Notes: generated by a model not told the origin, from the sequence alone. A stretch of DNA of 64,000 bases from Thinopyrum elongatum (GCA_011799875.1 CM022303.1:728334340-728398339), one strand, 5' to 3'; counted from the stretch's first letter, positions 35,622-46,582 are shown. Program-made: numbers and translations.

Positions 35622-38370
35622 GCTTCATCAGCACGCATGAGTAAATAACTAAATATGCTTGCAAACAAGTTGTGTATTACCTTTCTGAAGAGATAAAGGG
35701 CCTTGCCAGTTTCTAGACCTTTCACGTTGATAATATCTTGTTTTCTATCTGCACAATATGTGGCAATGCTTTCTTCACGTGTAATGACAATAGTGCTACT
35801 ACGACTTACAGGCCCGAATAACAAGGTTGATTTTATCAGGTCCCAGTCATGCGTGGACTGGAGACCATCAATAACAAGGAGGCATTTGTTTTCACTCAAA
35901 ACTTTACAACACCCTTGAATAGGATCTTGACCTTCCATCATACCAATTAATGCAGTTTCCTTGGCATAAACATCATCCGAATAAAAGTCCAGAAGCAAGC
36001 TCCGACACAAGTCCCTCAAATTGAACGGATGGGGCACATCCATCCAGCCGCACATGTCGTATTTGAAAGCTACTAGGTCATAAAAAAAACTGACAATAGC
36101 TGATTTCCCAACACCAGCAATTCCCCACACGAACGTGACAACAGGGAACTCCTTCATTTGGCCTTGAAGGAGTTTATCATCATCTGTGCGCCCAAGAAGC
36201 AGCTTATGTGAAGATTCATGTTTATGATAGAAACCCTGCAAGTATATATGCATGTACGTAAAGGACACGTATTTACTTAACTGGTTAAATTACCTAGGAA
36301 CATTAATTAACTATTTTTGTTGTGACTGGATATGTTTATATGTGCTTACCTTCATCACATTTATGAGGTTGAGCACCCGACATTCTTCACGATCTACACA
36401 ATATGTGGCCACACGTTTACTACGTGTAAGAACAACGATAGTAGCTCTAGTAGACTCACATAAGAGGTGTTGTTTTATCAAGTCCCAGCTCTCTATGCCT
36501 TTTTGGGTGTCCATCTTGTCAAAGAAGATGAGGTAATCATGTTCAGTCAGAAACTCACGACACAGTTCAAATAAATCCTGGTTATCCATCCTGTTGAGCT
36601 TTTCCTGTACAGTTTTCCGTTCATGTTTTGGGCAAGATTCCAAAAGTAAGGACACGGCCAAAATGGCCAAGTCATTCGGACATGCGGAAATATCATGCCA
36701 GTACTGGTATTCAAAATTCACTCCATCGAGCACTCTTGGCAAGAGTGCTCTCAACCTATCCACTGTGCCTCTGTACAATCTTCTCCTGAACTGTCTTTTG
36801 TCAGAACCATGCCCCCAGTCCCAGAATAAGGAAATAACACCAGCATGTTGTCTTAATTGCCAGATGAATTCACCCATGCCGCTGCGAGGCCCACAAGCCT
36901 GCAGCAATTTCGAGTACATTTTAAACTGATCATCGAATTAAGTAGCATACAGAAAGATAAGAAAAAAGCGACAGCTAATACAAAATTATTAAGTTTTACT
37001 CTCTCCTTTCACTGAATTAAGGCAGGCTTATTATCTTGATTCCTAATAAAAGCTAAACTATTTTGTTACGTATGTGATTTCGTATCACACTATTAACCAC
37101 CACATACATTAATTGAATAATAGTTGGTTAGATTAGACTTGTGTTAACCAATCAAATACACCTTAATTTAATATTTTGAGAGTATCAATTTAACTGTACA
37201 GATATGATGGATAGGTACGTACGATTGCATGTGCTTACAAGAGCATGATATTTATGTAACTAATTACGTACTTACCTCGGGAAAAATGGCACAAAGATAT
37301 CCATCATCAGAGAAGCACTCAAGCTCTGATATTTGGTAGGGTTCTCCCGTGCAGAGAAGGGCAAGTCCCAACTGCTTGGTGAAGATGACGATCCGGCTGC
37401 CATTTTTGCTGTCTGGAAGGCACATTCTAATGGCATTGCACTCTGCAACACTGGATAATTCTTGCTCTATGACGATGAGATACTTATGCTTGCTGACTTG
37501 CAGCATGAGCTCAGACATATCGTCATGGTAGCGGTGGTGATGATGAGATGTGAAGTGAGACAGCAGGTTGTTAAGAAACTCTACAGGGTTGAAAGGATGG
37601 TGTGTACTCAACTTTATCCAGGCACGATTCTTGAATTCTCGGCAGGTGTCTTGGTCATAGTACGCCTTCTTCATAATACTTGCCCAACCAAGTTCCCCAA
37701 CAACATCAGCTTGCAGACCTCCCCATAGAGAGATCACTCTGAGCTCACTGTCTTGGCAATTGATCAACTTTTTCAGATCGAGGGTGTGATTGTGCAGCTT
37801 TCCCATGGCCTTCCACACCTTCCTTAGGTCGTGGAATGTCGCCAATGATGCCGATGTACTACGGGCCACAGGCTGCATAAGCAGCTGATGCTGCTGATCT
37901 GAGGAGGAGTGGTCGTCGTTGACACCATCGCTGCCACCCATGAGATTGTAGCGGGTGTTCCTCTGGCTGACATCCTCCACCCTGGTCTTGAGACGCTTTA
38001 TCTCTTCAACCGCCACGTCCAGGGGCAGCGGCGGACTTGCCATGCAGACGAGGGACGAGGTCAGGCGCCGCACCCAGTCCCAGCGCGACGCCTTGTCGAG
38101 GTGGACAACGAACTCGACGCAGTCCTCGACATCGAAGGCGAGGTCACGGAGCTGCCTCACCCACGTCCTCACCACGTGGTTCTGGGACGCACGCTCCCCC
38201 GCGTTGCAGGCGCGAAGGAAGGACTGCATCATCTGGAACTCTCCAGTGATGAACACAAGGTCGTCCTGCACACGCACCCTCAGCTTCGTCTCCTCCTCAA
38301 TCGCCGACTTCACCCTGATGAGCGTCCCTTCCACCGCCGCCTTGGTCAAACCAAGTGCGAACTCCGCCAT
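33133..38370 (-). CDS. CC-NLR disease-resistance-like protein with three NB modules
   Basis: Four minus-strand exons, all phase 0 with GT-AG introns: 37276-38370, 36350-36898, 35681-36235, 33133-35544, giving 1,536 codons. NLRs are intracellular immune receptors that bind nucleotide through an NB-ARC domain. Residues 1-~150 form an Rx-type coiled coil (DVEDC at 80-84). An NB-like module at about 209-360 has no P-loop (WGGLQADVVGEL) but keeps KYLIVIEQ and NGSRIVIFTK. Exon 2 is a second module without a P-loop (DYLIFFDKMD, RATIVVLTR). Exon 3 has an intact Walker A, GIAGVGKSA (586-594), KCLLVIDGLQS and SSTIVITREES. Exon 4 carries CGGIPE, an RNBS-D-like CIFYMAVFPAD, an altered MHD (KVNG), then LRRs interrupted by about 145 acidic residues. 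Whether it signals or acts as a helper or decoy is unknown. Confidence 0.85.
34130..34566 (-). repeat. Glu-rich low-complexity insert within the NLR LRR exon
   Basis: About 145 codons of almost pure Glu with Gln, Ser, Asp, Lys and Asn, encoded by imperfect GAG/GAA repeats (CTC/TTC runs on the plus strand). Reading stays open throughout. It lies after the LRR ending HKLQYIRAGNTIITAKEE and before QANISASGLVQGAS. The opposite strand also gives long Pro/Ser frames, which are by-products of the repeat. Confidence 0.9.
35594..35621. repeat. (TA)14 microsatellite in NLR intron 3
   Basis: An uninterrupted TA run in the intron between exons 3 and 4. Confidence 0.9.
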
Positions 38371-38453
38371 TTTTGCTGGACCTTTGTTTCAGTCTCTCCT
38401 AATTGTGGGTGTTGGCTGCAATCTGGAGTACTTCATTCTTGTGTGGTACTGGT

Positions 38454-38547
38454 ATAGAAGGAGTTGCACGGAAGCTGGCAGTGGGATCTATATATAAAGC
38501 ATAGAAGGAGTTGCACGGAAGCTGGCAGTGGGATCTATATATAAAGC
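38454..38547 (-). promoter_or_regulatory. NLR promoter: 47-bp tandem duplication containing a TATA box
   Basis: Two perfect 47-bp copies (38,454-38,500 and 38,501-38,547) each contain TATATATA followed by AAGC (plus strand), which reads as a TATA box on the minus strand. They lie about 120 and 167 bp upstream of the NLR start codon (38,370), a fitting distance for a core promoter. Two start sites are possible. Confidence 0.6.
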
Positions 38548-38567
38548 TAGCTAGTGGAGTAGCATCA

Positions 38568-40040
38568 CGCAAGGACACCCGGCTGCCAGAGACATCACTT
38601 GCCAGCTTCTTGGAGAAATCAGATTATATATTCCAATCAGCAAATATGTCAATGAAGCAGGGATCATTTCATTAAGTGGTGTCACGATCGAGGGTAGATG
38701 GATAGATAAATAGATAAGAACGATGGTGATTAGCCAACTAATGGCTGGCTTAAACAATTCAAACGTGATGGTAAACACGCAAAGTTAGTTGACTTCTTTT
38801 TGTCCTATATACATCGTGTCATCCCCTGCGCGCTCTTAGAGACAGTCACATGCAATCATGAATGTTTACTTTGTATAAATTGGCTGTCAGCCATGTGTAA
38901 TATCGAAATTGATGAGCCAACTAATGGCTGGCTTAAACAATTAAAACAGGCACAGCTCATCACTATGCTTACATTTGCAACGATTCCAACATTATGGCAA
39001 ACACGCAAAGTTAGTTGACTTCTTTTTGTCTTACATACGAGGTGCCATCCCCTGAGCGCTCTTTGGGACACATGCAATCATGAATGTTTACTTTGAATAA
39101 ATATAATTGGCTGCCAGCCATGTGTGACACACAGCATATATTCAAATTGATTGGCTATACGTATTGGAAGACTTGGATCGAGATTCCAGTTCGATGTTCA
39201 ACAGATACCCCCCCCCCCCCCCCCCCCCCCCAACACACACACCCCCACCAAAATAAGCTTGCCTAGCTCCGCCACTGACTGCACATCTTGTTTATATTAT
39301 CTCAACAAGCTGCATATCATATTCTTTTTTCGAGCAGGATTCATTGTAGGAAAAACATTGTATGTTGCCCACCTAAGGTGCTCGGCGAAGGCCTACATGC
39401 ACTCAGCATACGGTATGCCGTGTGTAACACTCAGTACTCATCATATCACTGGCCAGGATATAGCGGGAAATGCCAAGTTCCAGTTCATGGGTGCTCGGCA
39501 AAGCTTGTGGCACCCAGGTATGCCGAATGCCAAAATCATGGTGCTCAGAACACTCCTGGGCTGAGGGCGTGATTATGCTGATAACCGTGTGGTCGCAGTG
39601 TTCGAAGACATCACTTGCCAGCTTATTGGAGAAATCATATTGTATATTTCAATCAACAAATATTTCAATGAAATAGGGAGGGACTAGTTCATTGAGTAGT
39701 GTCACGATCATGGGTAGATGGCTAGATAGATCATAGATAGATAAAAACAAAGGTGATTAGCCAACTAATGGCCGGCTTAAACAATGTAACAGTCACAGCT
39801 CATCATTGTGCTTACATTTGCAATGGTCCCAACGTGATGGCAAACACACAAAGTTAGCTGACTTAATTTTGTCCTATATATGTCGTGTCATCCCCCGCGG
39901 GCTCTTAGAGATAGGCACCTGCAATCATGAATGTTTACTTTGGATAAATTGGCTGTCAGCCATGTGTGATTGACATCATATTTGAATAAATTGGCTAGCT
40001 GTTCGAAGACCTGGATCGAGATCCCGGATCGATGTTGAAC
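38568..40040. repeat. Three diverged copies of a 300-430-bp unit upstream of the NLR
   Basis: Copies at about 38,568-38,912, 38,915-39,210 and 39,604-40,040 share AGCCAACTAATGG, GCAAAGTTAG.TGACTT, TGCAATCATGAATGTTTACT and TTGGCTG.CAGCCATGTGTGA. A 24-nt poly-C run (39,208-39,231) ends the second copy. Between copies two and three, the motif GTGCTCGGCRAAG at 39,380 and 39,490 recalls CACTA subterminal repeats. No gene is visible. Confidence 0.65.
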
Positions 40041-40043
40041 AGG

Positions 40044-40770
40044 CACTAGTAGAAAACAGGGCTTTGGTCTAGGCCAGCCCAGCCCATTAGTCCCGGTTCA
40101 GTCAGGAACCGGGACACATGGGGGTATACGTCCCGGTTCGTGCGCCCAGGGGGCCGGCCGGGGCTCGTGGGGCATTGGTCCCGGTTCGTCTGGACCCTTT
40201 GGTCTCGGTTCTAGACACGAACCGGGACCAATGGGCCTCGCTCCTGGCCCGCATCCATTGGTCCCGGTTCGTGGCTGGAACCGGGACCAAAGTTGTGCCT
40301 ATATATATACCCCTCGCCCGTGAGCAGAGCACTCCACTGCTCTGTTTTTTTCTGGCCGGCGAGGGGAGGGGTTTGTGGTGCTCTAGCTCACCTCCTATGC
40401 ACATGAGGTGTTCGACGAAATGTCCGAGCAACACTACTTAAGCTTTCTCCTCTCCAAACTCGACCTTCAAGCTCCATTTTCCTCAAGATTTGTTTAGATT
40501 TAGCGGTCCGTCATGTCCCGTCCCCGTCTTCACCGCCGTCGATCGCCCGCACCGATCTCGTCGCCGGCATAACCGTGATGAGCCTCTTGTTCTTATCTTC
40601 TTTCTAAAAGAAAAAAATTCTTACTTGTATGATTTAGATAGATACTTGTCTAATTTTCTTACTTTTATTATTGTTTGTTATTATATAGTGCGATGGTTTT
40701 GGTATCCACCCCCGTCGGCCCTCGTCCTGCGTGCCGCTAGCCTGCTCATGCATGCGCACTAACTACTCCA
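40044..40770. mobile_element. CACTA transposon end (fragment)
   Basis: The sequence begins CACTAGTAGAAAACAGGGCT, the usual Triticeae CACTA terminus. It is followed by a subterminal array of GGTCCCGGTTCG and its inverse (40,090-40,300). A TATATATAC motif follows at about 40,302. No opposite terminus or transposase is present, so only one end remains. The right limit is uncertain. Confidence 0.75.
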
Positions 40771-40969
40771 CTAATTGCTCTGCCATGCAACGGATTGGCT
40801 AGTTGGAAGGGGCAAAGTTGGAAGAAAACGGAGAAATAGGCTAGCGCGCAGAGCAATTGGGAAAAAAGGGGAAAAACTTAGACGCAGAGTAATAAGAAAC
40901 GGAGGGAGTACTATGGGTAGAAGACAGTCATGGGCCGATGGCTTCACAAGTGAATGAGCTTGAGCATAA

Positions 40970-42735
40970 GAGCATCTTCCGCCGTTCGGCCCCCCAGGGC
41001 GCCGAAAAAGAGCCGCCTGGGGGCGAGCCCGCGCTATATTGGCGCGTGGGGGCGACTTTGTTCCCAGTCGTCGGCCCACGGGTCGCCCCGGGTTCGGCGA
41101 TGTTTCGTAAAACTCGGCAAAACTTCATTGAAATTTGTACAAAAAAACATGAAAACATGCAAACTAAGCCTAAACTACGCCAAACTACGCCTAGCCGCCA
41201 CCGCCGCGGTCGTCTACATGCCGAGAAGCCTGTAGAAGCTGGTGTAGTCGCCGCCGTCGCCATCGTCGCTGTCGTCGTCGTCGTCGCGCGCCTGGCTTGG
41301 GCAGGCGCCGTCCCTGCTGCAGCCCTGGCCAGGGTCGCCGACGCGCGGTGGGGCGCTAGACGACCCGGCCTCGTCCTCCTCGTCGCTGTCGAGGACGATG
41401 ACGCCGCCCTACTCGCGCCCGCGGCGCCGGGCCTGGAGCTCCGCGTACGCCCGGCGCTGGCGGCGTACCTGCTCCCGGACGTAGTCCTCCTTCGCCCATT
41501 TGAGGGCGGACTCGTCGTCGGGGGCCACCATCTCGACGTGCTCCGGCTTCGGCCGGACCAGGCGGAGGGAGCCGCGCAGGGAGGGACGGGCACCTTCGTT
41601 GATGACGAGGGCGCCGCTGCGGCTGCGGGTGCGGCACCCGAGCGGCGTCTCCTCTGGCTCGGGCTTGACGGGGAGGAGCGCGGCCGGCGAGCCGGAGCCG
41701 GACGACGAGGACGACCCCGTCTCCATCCGCCGCGGCGTCCAGGAGCTACCACGGCGGCGAGAGAAGGAGGGCCGCGGCGGGTACTCGAGGCGCGGCACAT
41801 TGCCGGTCTCGATGTGGTCGAGGACGGCCTCGAGGGTGCGGCCTGGCACGCCCCACCACTCGCGCCGCCCGTCGGCGTTGAGGCGGCCCCGCGGGATGAC
41901 GCCGTTGGTGGAGGCGATCTGCTCCTCGCGGCGGCGTTGGAAGTACATTGTCCAGAGGGTGTGGCTGTCGGCGGCGTAGCGCGGCTCGTTCCGCTGCTCC
42001 TCCGTCAGGGACGAGCGGATGCGGGCGATCTCGGCCCGCCGCGCCGCCCCTTCGGGCACCGGTGGCACCGGGACACCACCGGCGCTCAGCCTCCACGCCC
42101 CCGGCACCCGCATGTCCGGGGGCGCCGGGTACTCGGCCTCGTAGAGCAGGCGCGCCTCCGTCTCTTGGAGGTGGCGGCGATCGAAGCCGTTCGCCGCTGC
42201 GCCGTCGCCTGGGAACCTCTCGGCCATCTTTTCGTCGGCGGGAAGAGGGGAGAGGGTTGCTTTCTGCGTCGGAGAGGGGGAAAATGGGAGCTGTGGCGTC
42301 CACCGGCGGGGAGGTCGCCTTTTATAGACGCAGCTGGGGCTGCGACGGGCTGCATGCCGGGAGACGCGTGGCGAAAGAGGGCGGGACGCGCGTCGCGGCG
42401 CGTTCACTGCGCCGCCCGTGAGGCATCAATGGAGGCTGACCGGCGCGGCAGCGCGGCAGCCTTCGCATTGATTCCCGCGGGAACCGAGGCGATGAGGGCG
42501 ACGAAGCGGCGTCTCGCTGACACGGCGGGCCCATCATCATTCGCGCCAAAAACGCTCGCCCCGGCGCCCCCGCGCGCCCCCCAGCGCGCCGGGTTCAGCC
42601 TCGGTCCGCCGGCGCCAGTTTCGGCTCAAACCGGCGAAAAACGGGCTCCTGGGGACGCGACTGGGCCGATTTTTGGGCGCCGGCGCGGAAAAATCGCCTG
42701 GGGAGGGCCTGTTGGGGGCGCGGCTGGAGATGCTC
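40970..42735. mobile_element. 1.77-kb element with TAA TSD (Harbinger-like termini)
   Basis: Left end GAGCATCTTCCGCCG and right end (inverse) GAGCATCTCCAGCCG form imperfect termini, flanked by TAA at 40,967-40,969 and 42,736-42,738. A 3-bp TWA target is typical of PIF/Harbinger. The element is very GC-rich and encodes one long minus-strand frame. No DDE transposase is present. Confidence 0.65.
41214..42227 (-). pseudogene. Repeat-family protein carried by the Harbinger-like element (one in-frame stop)
   Basis: ATG at 42,227 (MAERFPGDGAAANGF) opens a frame of 338 codons to TAG at 41,214-41,216, with a single internal TAG at 41,409-41,411, where RRRGRE is followed by GGVIVLDSDEEDEAGSSS in the same frame. 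The conserved-looking core reads REWWGVPGRTLEAVLDHIET, and the end has an acidic stretch and GGDYTSFYRLLGM. I recall similar proteins as abundant unnamed predictions in Triticeae genomes and do not know a function. The stop probably replaces a Glu codon. A 652-codon plus-strand frame over the same bases is treated as a shadow. Confidence 0.55.
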
Positions 42736-42738
42736 TAA

Positions 42739-43199
42739 CTACAGGGTTAGCTAGAGAGCATAACCACAAAGATTTTGCAAGTATATGTAGATATTCTGCT
42801 TGTAAAGAAAAAAAAGCAGCGAAGAACAGATTCCTGCAAGACTGTATGTGTTTTTTGGTAAGAGCGACAACACACCCCGGTCTCTGCATCAATTGATGCA
42901 AGAGTTCAGGTTAGATAAGCGAGCTAAATCATAAAAAAAATAGTTACACAACGAAAGCTTAATCTTTGCTGGTAACACCGTCGGTGAAATAGATGCCTTA
43001 ATCAATGAATCTATCGAACTCTTAACCTCATTGAAATGCCATCACTCATGACCAGCCTGTGCCGACCATTGAGAGCTCATGCATGCAGAATTTTCAGAAT
43101 TTATGCTAGGTCACTCCTCGTCCTGAAGCAGCAACCCCAGGCCGACGAGTGCAAAGGAAATCACCATCTCTTCTCCTCAGAGTAAAACGCTGAGGATCT
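42739..43199. other. Intergenic, nothing recognised
   Basis: No long frame, repeat pair or motif was found. Confidence 0.4.
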
Positions 43200-43600
43200 G
43201 CCCGGATGGTGGGCTGGCTCTTATGTGAAGGCCGATGGTGCTCACAAACCATAAAGAAAATGTCATATTTTCTGCCTGCCAAGACCTATTAGGGGCGTGG
43301 TGCTGAAGGATATGGTCTGCACAGTTGGGCTCCAGTGGACGAACCTCCCGATCATTTTGGAGTCTGATTGCGAGGAGGCAGTTGGCTTCATTAAAAGGTA
43401 TAGATCGCTCGCACTATGTCCAATTGGTGGAAGATATCAAGGGTGTTATTAGCCTATGAAAGCGAGATTTCAGTAGCGAAGATCACTCAAGATAAGACCA
43501 AAGCTAGTCAACATGTCGCCTTTGTGGGTCATTCGTAGCAGCGTTCTATTTGCTTGCTGGCAAACTTCCCCTTGTGCAAAAGGAAAATTTTATTAACCTT
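43200..43600 (+). mobile_element. LINE RNase H fragment
   Basis: Broken plus-strand frames read, in order, CQDLLGAW-type text, ESDCEEAVGFIK (the LETDN-like RNase H position) and SHYVQLVEDIKGVI, then KITQDKTKASQHVA and an RSICLLANFPLC-like end. These are landmarks of the type-1 RNase H at the C-terminus of plant LINEs. At least two frameshifts and stops are present. Confidence 0.6.
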
Positions 43601-44089
43601 AAATCGATGAATCTACATCTAAGTCTCCCTAAGTCTTGATCATGGAGAGAGAAGAGTTGATTGATTGTTAGTACCTCTCGTGATGGGCCGGCTGAAAAAG
43701 ACTGAATGCACACTCAAATAATGCATCATCATCGAAGCTCGGCTCAGCTTGTTTACGTGGAACAATGCTAGTAGTAGCCAGCTGAGCTCTGAAACATGAT
43801 GGCGAATGTCTGGCGTTATCATCATCGAAGCTGACTTAGCTTTGCATATCGCAGCATTCCACCATGGAATGGATTGCGATTTCCACCACTATTCGTAACT
43901 TCATAAGTCTGTCTACTTTGAATTAGTAATTTGCTATAGGCTAGCTGTGTGAATCAGATGAGCCATTATCATCAAAGTTAACTTTGTGCTCTGGGTGCCT
44001 GGTGCAATTCGTCGATACAGCAGGAGCAATTGTCATCTCTCAACATCGACACATGTTGATCTTAACTTGCGGAGCAATTGTCATCTCTC
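43601..44089. other. Intergenic, nothing recognised
   Basis: A short direct repeat (GGAGCAATTGTCATCTCTCAAC, about 44,023 and 44,071) is the only structure seen. Confidence 0.4.
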
Positions 44090-44815
44090 AACTGACACAT
44101 GTGCTCACCGTTGTTGGAAGTTTGGAACAAAGAGCGCTCCAGAGTGTGTGTCCACTTGAAAGCATGTACAATGGTGCTATGTTAGGAGTGCCACGTAGGA
44201 TAAATAATGAGGTGGAGGAGAGAGAACTCATAAGAAAAGGCTTGTCTTCTCTTATTTAAGAGAAGATAAGAGATGATCTCTTAGCACAATATGTCTCACC
44301 ACGTTTTTAGGAATGGCTAGTTATTGACGATAAGGCTAAGAGATGATCCATTGTAGACATTCTTATTTATCATCTCTAAATTACATGCAAGACTTAAGAT
44401 AAAACTATCTTATCAACCATTGTACATGCTCTGAGATAGGAGAATCAACTTGCTTCACGGTCTTTTCTTCCAACTGCAAGCAAACTTGTATCTTCCTGTC
44501 TAGGCATAGCTTCAGTCTCTATGACTTTGTTTTTTTTCCTGACATGATTCTTTGTGTGTGTACATTCTTATTGGTTGTGTGCATTTTAGTCGTGTAGATT
44601 CTGGGTGTGTGCTCATTATATTTTGTATCCCCTTCATGCTATATTATGACTTGATAAAAACTTCTACCAAAAAAATGAACTTTTAATGAGGAAACCAAAA
44701 TTAAAATAAAATTAGTATACAAGTTGTAATACATTTTTGTCCAGAAGAGGTTATGATACATATGAGCAGCTTTGACGTTTTGGTAAAGCTTTGGTGGGCA
44801 TGCTTCTAAGCAATT
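44090..44815 (+). repeat. Dispersed repeat, copy 2 (first copy at 1,616-2,060)
   Basis: Homologous to 1,616-2,060 in the same orientation, interrupted by the MITE at 44,160-44,431. It ends where a Harbinger-like terminus begins. Confidence 0.65.
44160..44431. mobile_element. 272-bp MITE with TGA TSD
   Basis: Inverted termini RAGCATGTACAATGGT (15 of 16 matching) are flanked by TGA (44,157-44,159 and 44,432-44,434). The paralogous sequence at about 1,640-1,650 (CACCTGAGATAG) is the empty site, which confirms both the ends and a 3-bp target duplication of the PIF/Harbinger kind. Confidence 0.85.
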
Positions 44816-44817
44816 AA

Positions 44818-45005
44818 GAGCATCTCTAGCAGATCCCGCAAACGGCCGGGCCAAAAAAGTCGTTTGAGGGCTCCCGCAAAAAATATTTATGGGACGGCGA
44901 GCCCTCCGGCGAAACAGTTCCCGTAAACCTATCCTGAAAATGTTTTGCGGGCCGCATTTGCGGGATCTATTCCGTGCTGGACGGCTCACCGTCCCACAAA
45001 TACAA
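44818..45005. mobile_element. Harbinger-like terminus, truncated
   Basis: It follows TAA (44,815-44,817) and begins GAGCATCTCTAGCAGATCCC, the same terminal motif as the element at 40,970. GCGGGATCT appears in inverse at about 44,958-44,967, suggesting a foldback. No right end with TAA was found. Confidence 0.45.
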
Positions 45006-45181
45006 TAATAAGCATATATTTCTCAAGTTCATCATCATATATATACATCACTAGTTATCATCATACTAGTTCATCACATCCAAAATCATGTGCAACAAAC
45101 GAGGTATCAAGTTTAGGTTCATGAATGCGCGATAGAACAAGGCAAAAGATGCTCGAACGACATAGATCAATCAAGAAACAT

Positions 45182-45305
45182 TATCAATGTTGACCGGAGA
45201 GCTTGCACCACCATCTTCATGAACTTCAACCGGGGAGCTCGCACCACCATCTTCATGAACTTGAACCGGAGAGCTCGCACCACCATCACCATCATTCACT
45301 TGGAC
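45182..45305 (-). repeat. 36-bp tandem repeats
   Basis: About three units sharing GAGCTYGCACCACCATC and TTCATGAACTT. On the minus strand they keep an 84-codon frame open with GGASSPVQVHED repeats. The frame starts in the conserved upstream flank of the F-box units, so I treat it as fortuitous or as a scrap of a transposon gene. Confidence 0.6.
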
Positions 45306-45730
45306 CAGAGATTGAGCACGACCACCATTCACTTGGCTTGCCGAAGCACCACCTCCCATGCCGAAGCCACCTATGACATCATAAAACTCTTGGAATACAA
45401 ATCTAGTGACAACAATTCCTGCCATGTAATCCTCAATTCCTCATACCGCCAAAGAATGTATTAGTGAAGTGTTTTCTTAAGAAATAAATTCGTCTTGTGT
45501 TTTTTTACAACACGGAGAGTATATATGATTTTACATTTATTATAAAACAAGTAGAGGATTTTGCTTCGTTTTTATTGATGCGTTGAGGGAGATGTCAAAA
45601 TGGGAGCACGAGTAGAAAGGGAAAGGCGGGTTTGACTTGAGGAAGAAGACGTACATTTTCCTCCAGTAGAAACGGGAGAACCCCCCCCCCCAAGCACATT
45701 CAATCCACTCATGTGTTCCACTCTACTACA

Positions 45731-46031
45731 ATGGCGTCGCGAGCGCCGCCCTGCAGCCCTGACACCTTGCCGATCCTGGAGGCGCAGGCGACCTTCCCAG
45801 ACCACTTGAAGGACGAGATCCTCCTCCGCGTCCCCACGGCCGCCGACCTCGCCCGCGCCTCCATGGTCGGCCCCTCCCTCAGACGCATCACCACTGACCA
45901 CTCATTCCTGCGCCGATTCCACACCCTCCACCCGCCGCCTCTCCTGGATATACTCTCGCACTCCTTCATCCCGGCCCAGCCGCCCCACCCATCTGCCGCC
46001 GCCCGAACCCTCACCGACACCGACTTCTCAT
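45731..46031 (+). pseudogene. F-box gene copy C, truncated
   Basis: ATG 45,731 opens MASRAPPCSPDTLPILEAQA, followed by the F-box segment FPDHLKDEILLRVPTAADLA and RRFHTLHPPPLLDIL, then stops matching the family after DTDFSS at about 46,031. Unrelated sequence gives a stop at 46,060. The upstream region (45,370-45,730), with AAAACAAGTAGAGGATTTTG and CTCCAGTAGAAACGG, is shared with copies D and E. Only the N-terminal ~100 residues remain. Confidence 0.8.
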
Positions 46032-46340
46032 CCGTATATTACCATGTCGTTAACACATAAGTTACTGGGGTATGTTTTCAACAAAAAAATTGTGCAGGGA
46101 CAAAGTTACCATGTTGTTTCTATGTAAATTATCAGTTATGCGGTGCGTAAATTAGCATGTTAAGCTCTCATCCCGTTAGTCTGGTAACCGTACCAGTCAA
46201 GTTCTCATTACACAAGTTCCCTCGACAAATCTATTTCACCGAGCCTCTGAATGCTCAGATTAGCACAATCTAACTGCTGATGATTTCAGCGTGGTTCACA
46301 CGTCTATAAATAAGATCTCAGTTAGTGAACTAACATAAAT
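46032..46340. other. Intergenic, nothing recognised
   Basis: Sequence of unknown origin joined to the broken end of F-box copy C. No motif was identified. Confidence 0.35.
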
Positions 46341-46412
46341 GAACAGATAGTCTAGTTGGTTGTCTTACTCAATCCTCAATGGAGAGGTTGATGGTTCAAA
46401 TCCCACTTTTTT
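46341..46412 (+). repeat. tRNA-like pol III promoter head (SINE-like)
   Basis: TAGTCTAGTTGG (46,348-46,359) fits box A and GGTTCAAATCC (46,393-46,403) fits box B, with 33 bases between them and a T6 run at 46,407. The T stem and acceptor do not pair well, so this is not a functional tRNA gene. A degraded relative lies at about 49,390-49,420. Confidence 0.45.
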
Positions 46413-46582
46413 ACAGCCTTTTACCATGAAAAAACATACATTATCTCAGTCCTTAAATCACGCGAACAAAATCAGATGTGTATCTTTCTCCTTAAATGAA
46501 AATTGAAGCCTTCTTTAAATAATAGAAAAAATCAGGCGTGTATCTTTCTCCTTAAATGAGAGATAAACTCGTGATTGATTCG

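Noticed and set aside
40938..42896. 652-codon plus-strand open frame
   Set aside because: It runs through both ends of the Harbinger-like element and over its terminal repeats; its openness follows from the GC-rich minus-strand coding frame. The minus-strand reading has the better start, the conserved-looking core and the acidic tail.
45182..45305. CRISPR-like direct repeats
   Set aside because: Contiguous 36-bp tandem units without spacers in a plant nuclear context.
45171..45425. 84-residue minus-strand protein with GGASSPV repeats
   Set aside because: It begins in the F-box upstream flank shared by other copies, where no frame is kept; openness comes from in-phase 36-bp repeats.
46341..46412. 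Functional tRNA gene
   Set aside because: A and B boxes are present, but the acceptor and T stems do not pair and no clean anticodon arm could be drawn; a degraded relative near 49,390 supports a SINE-like origin.
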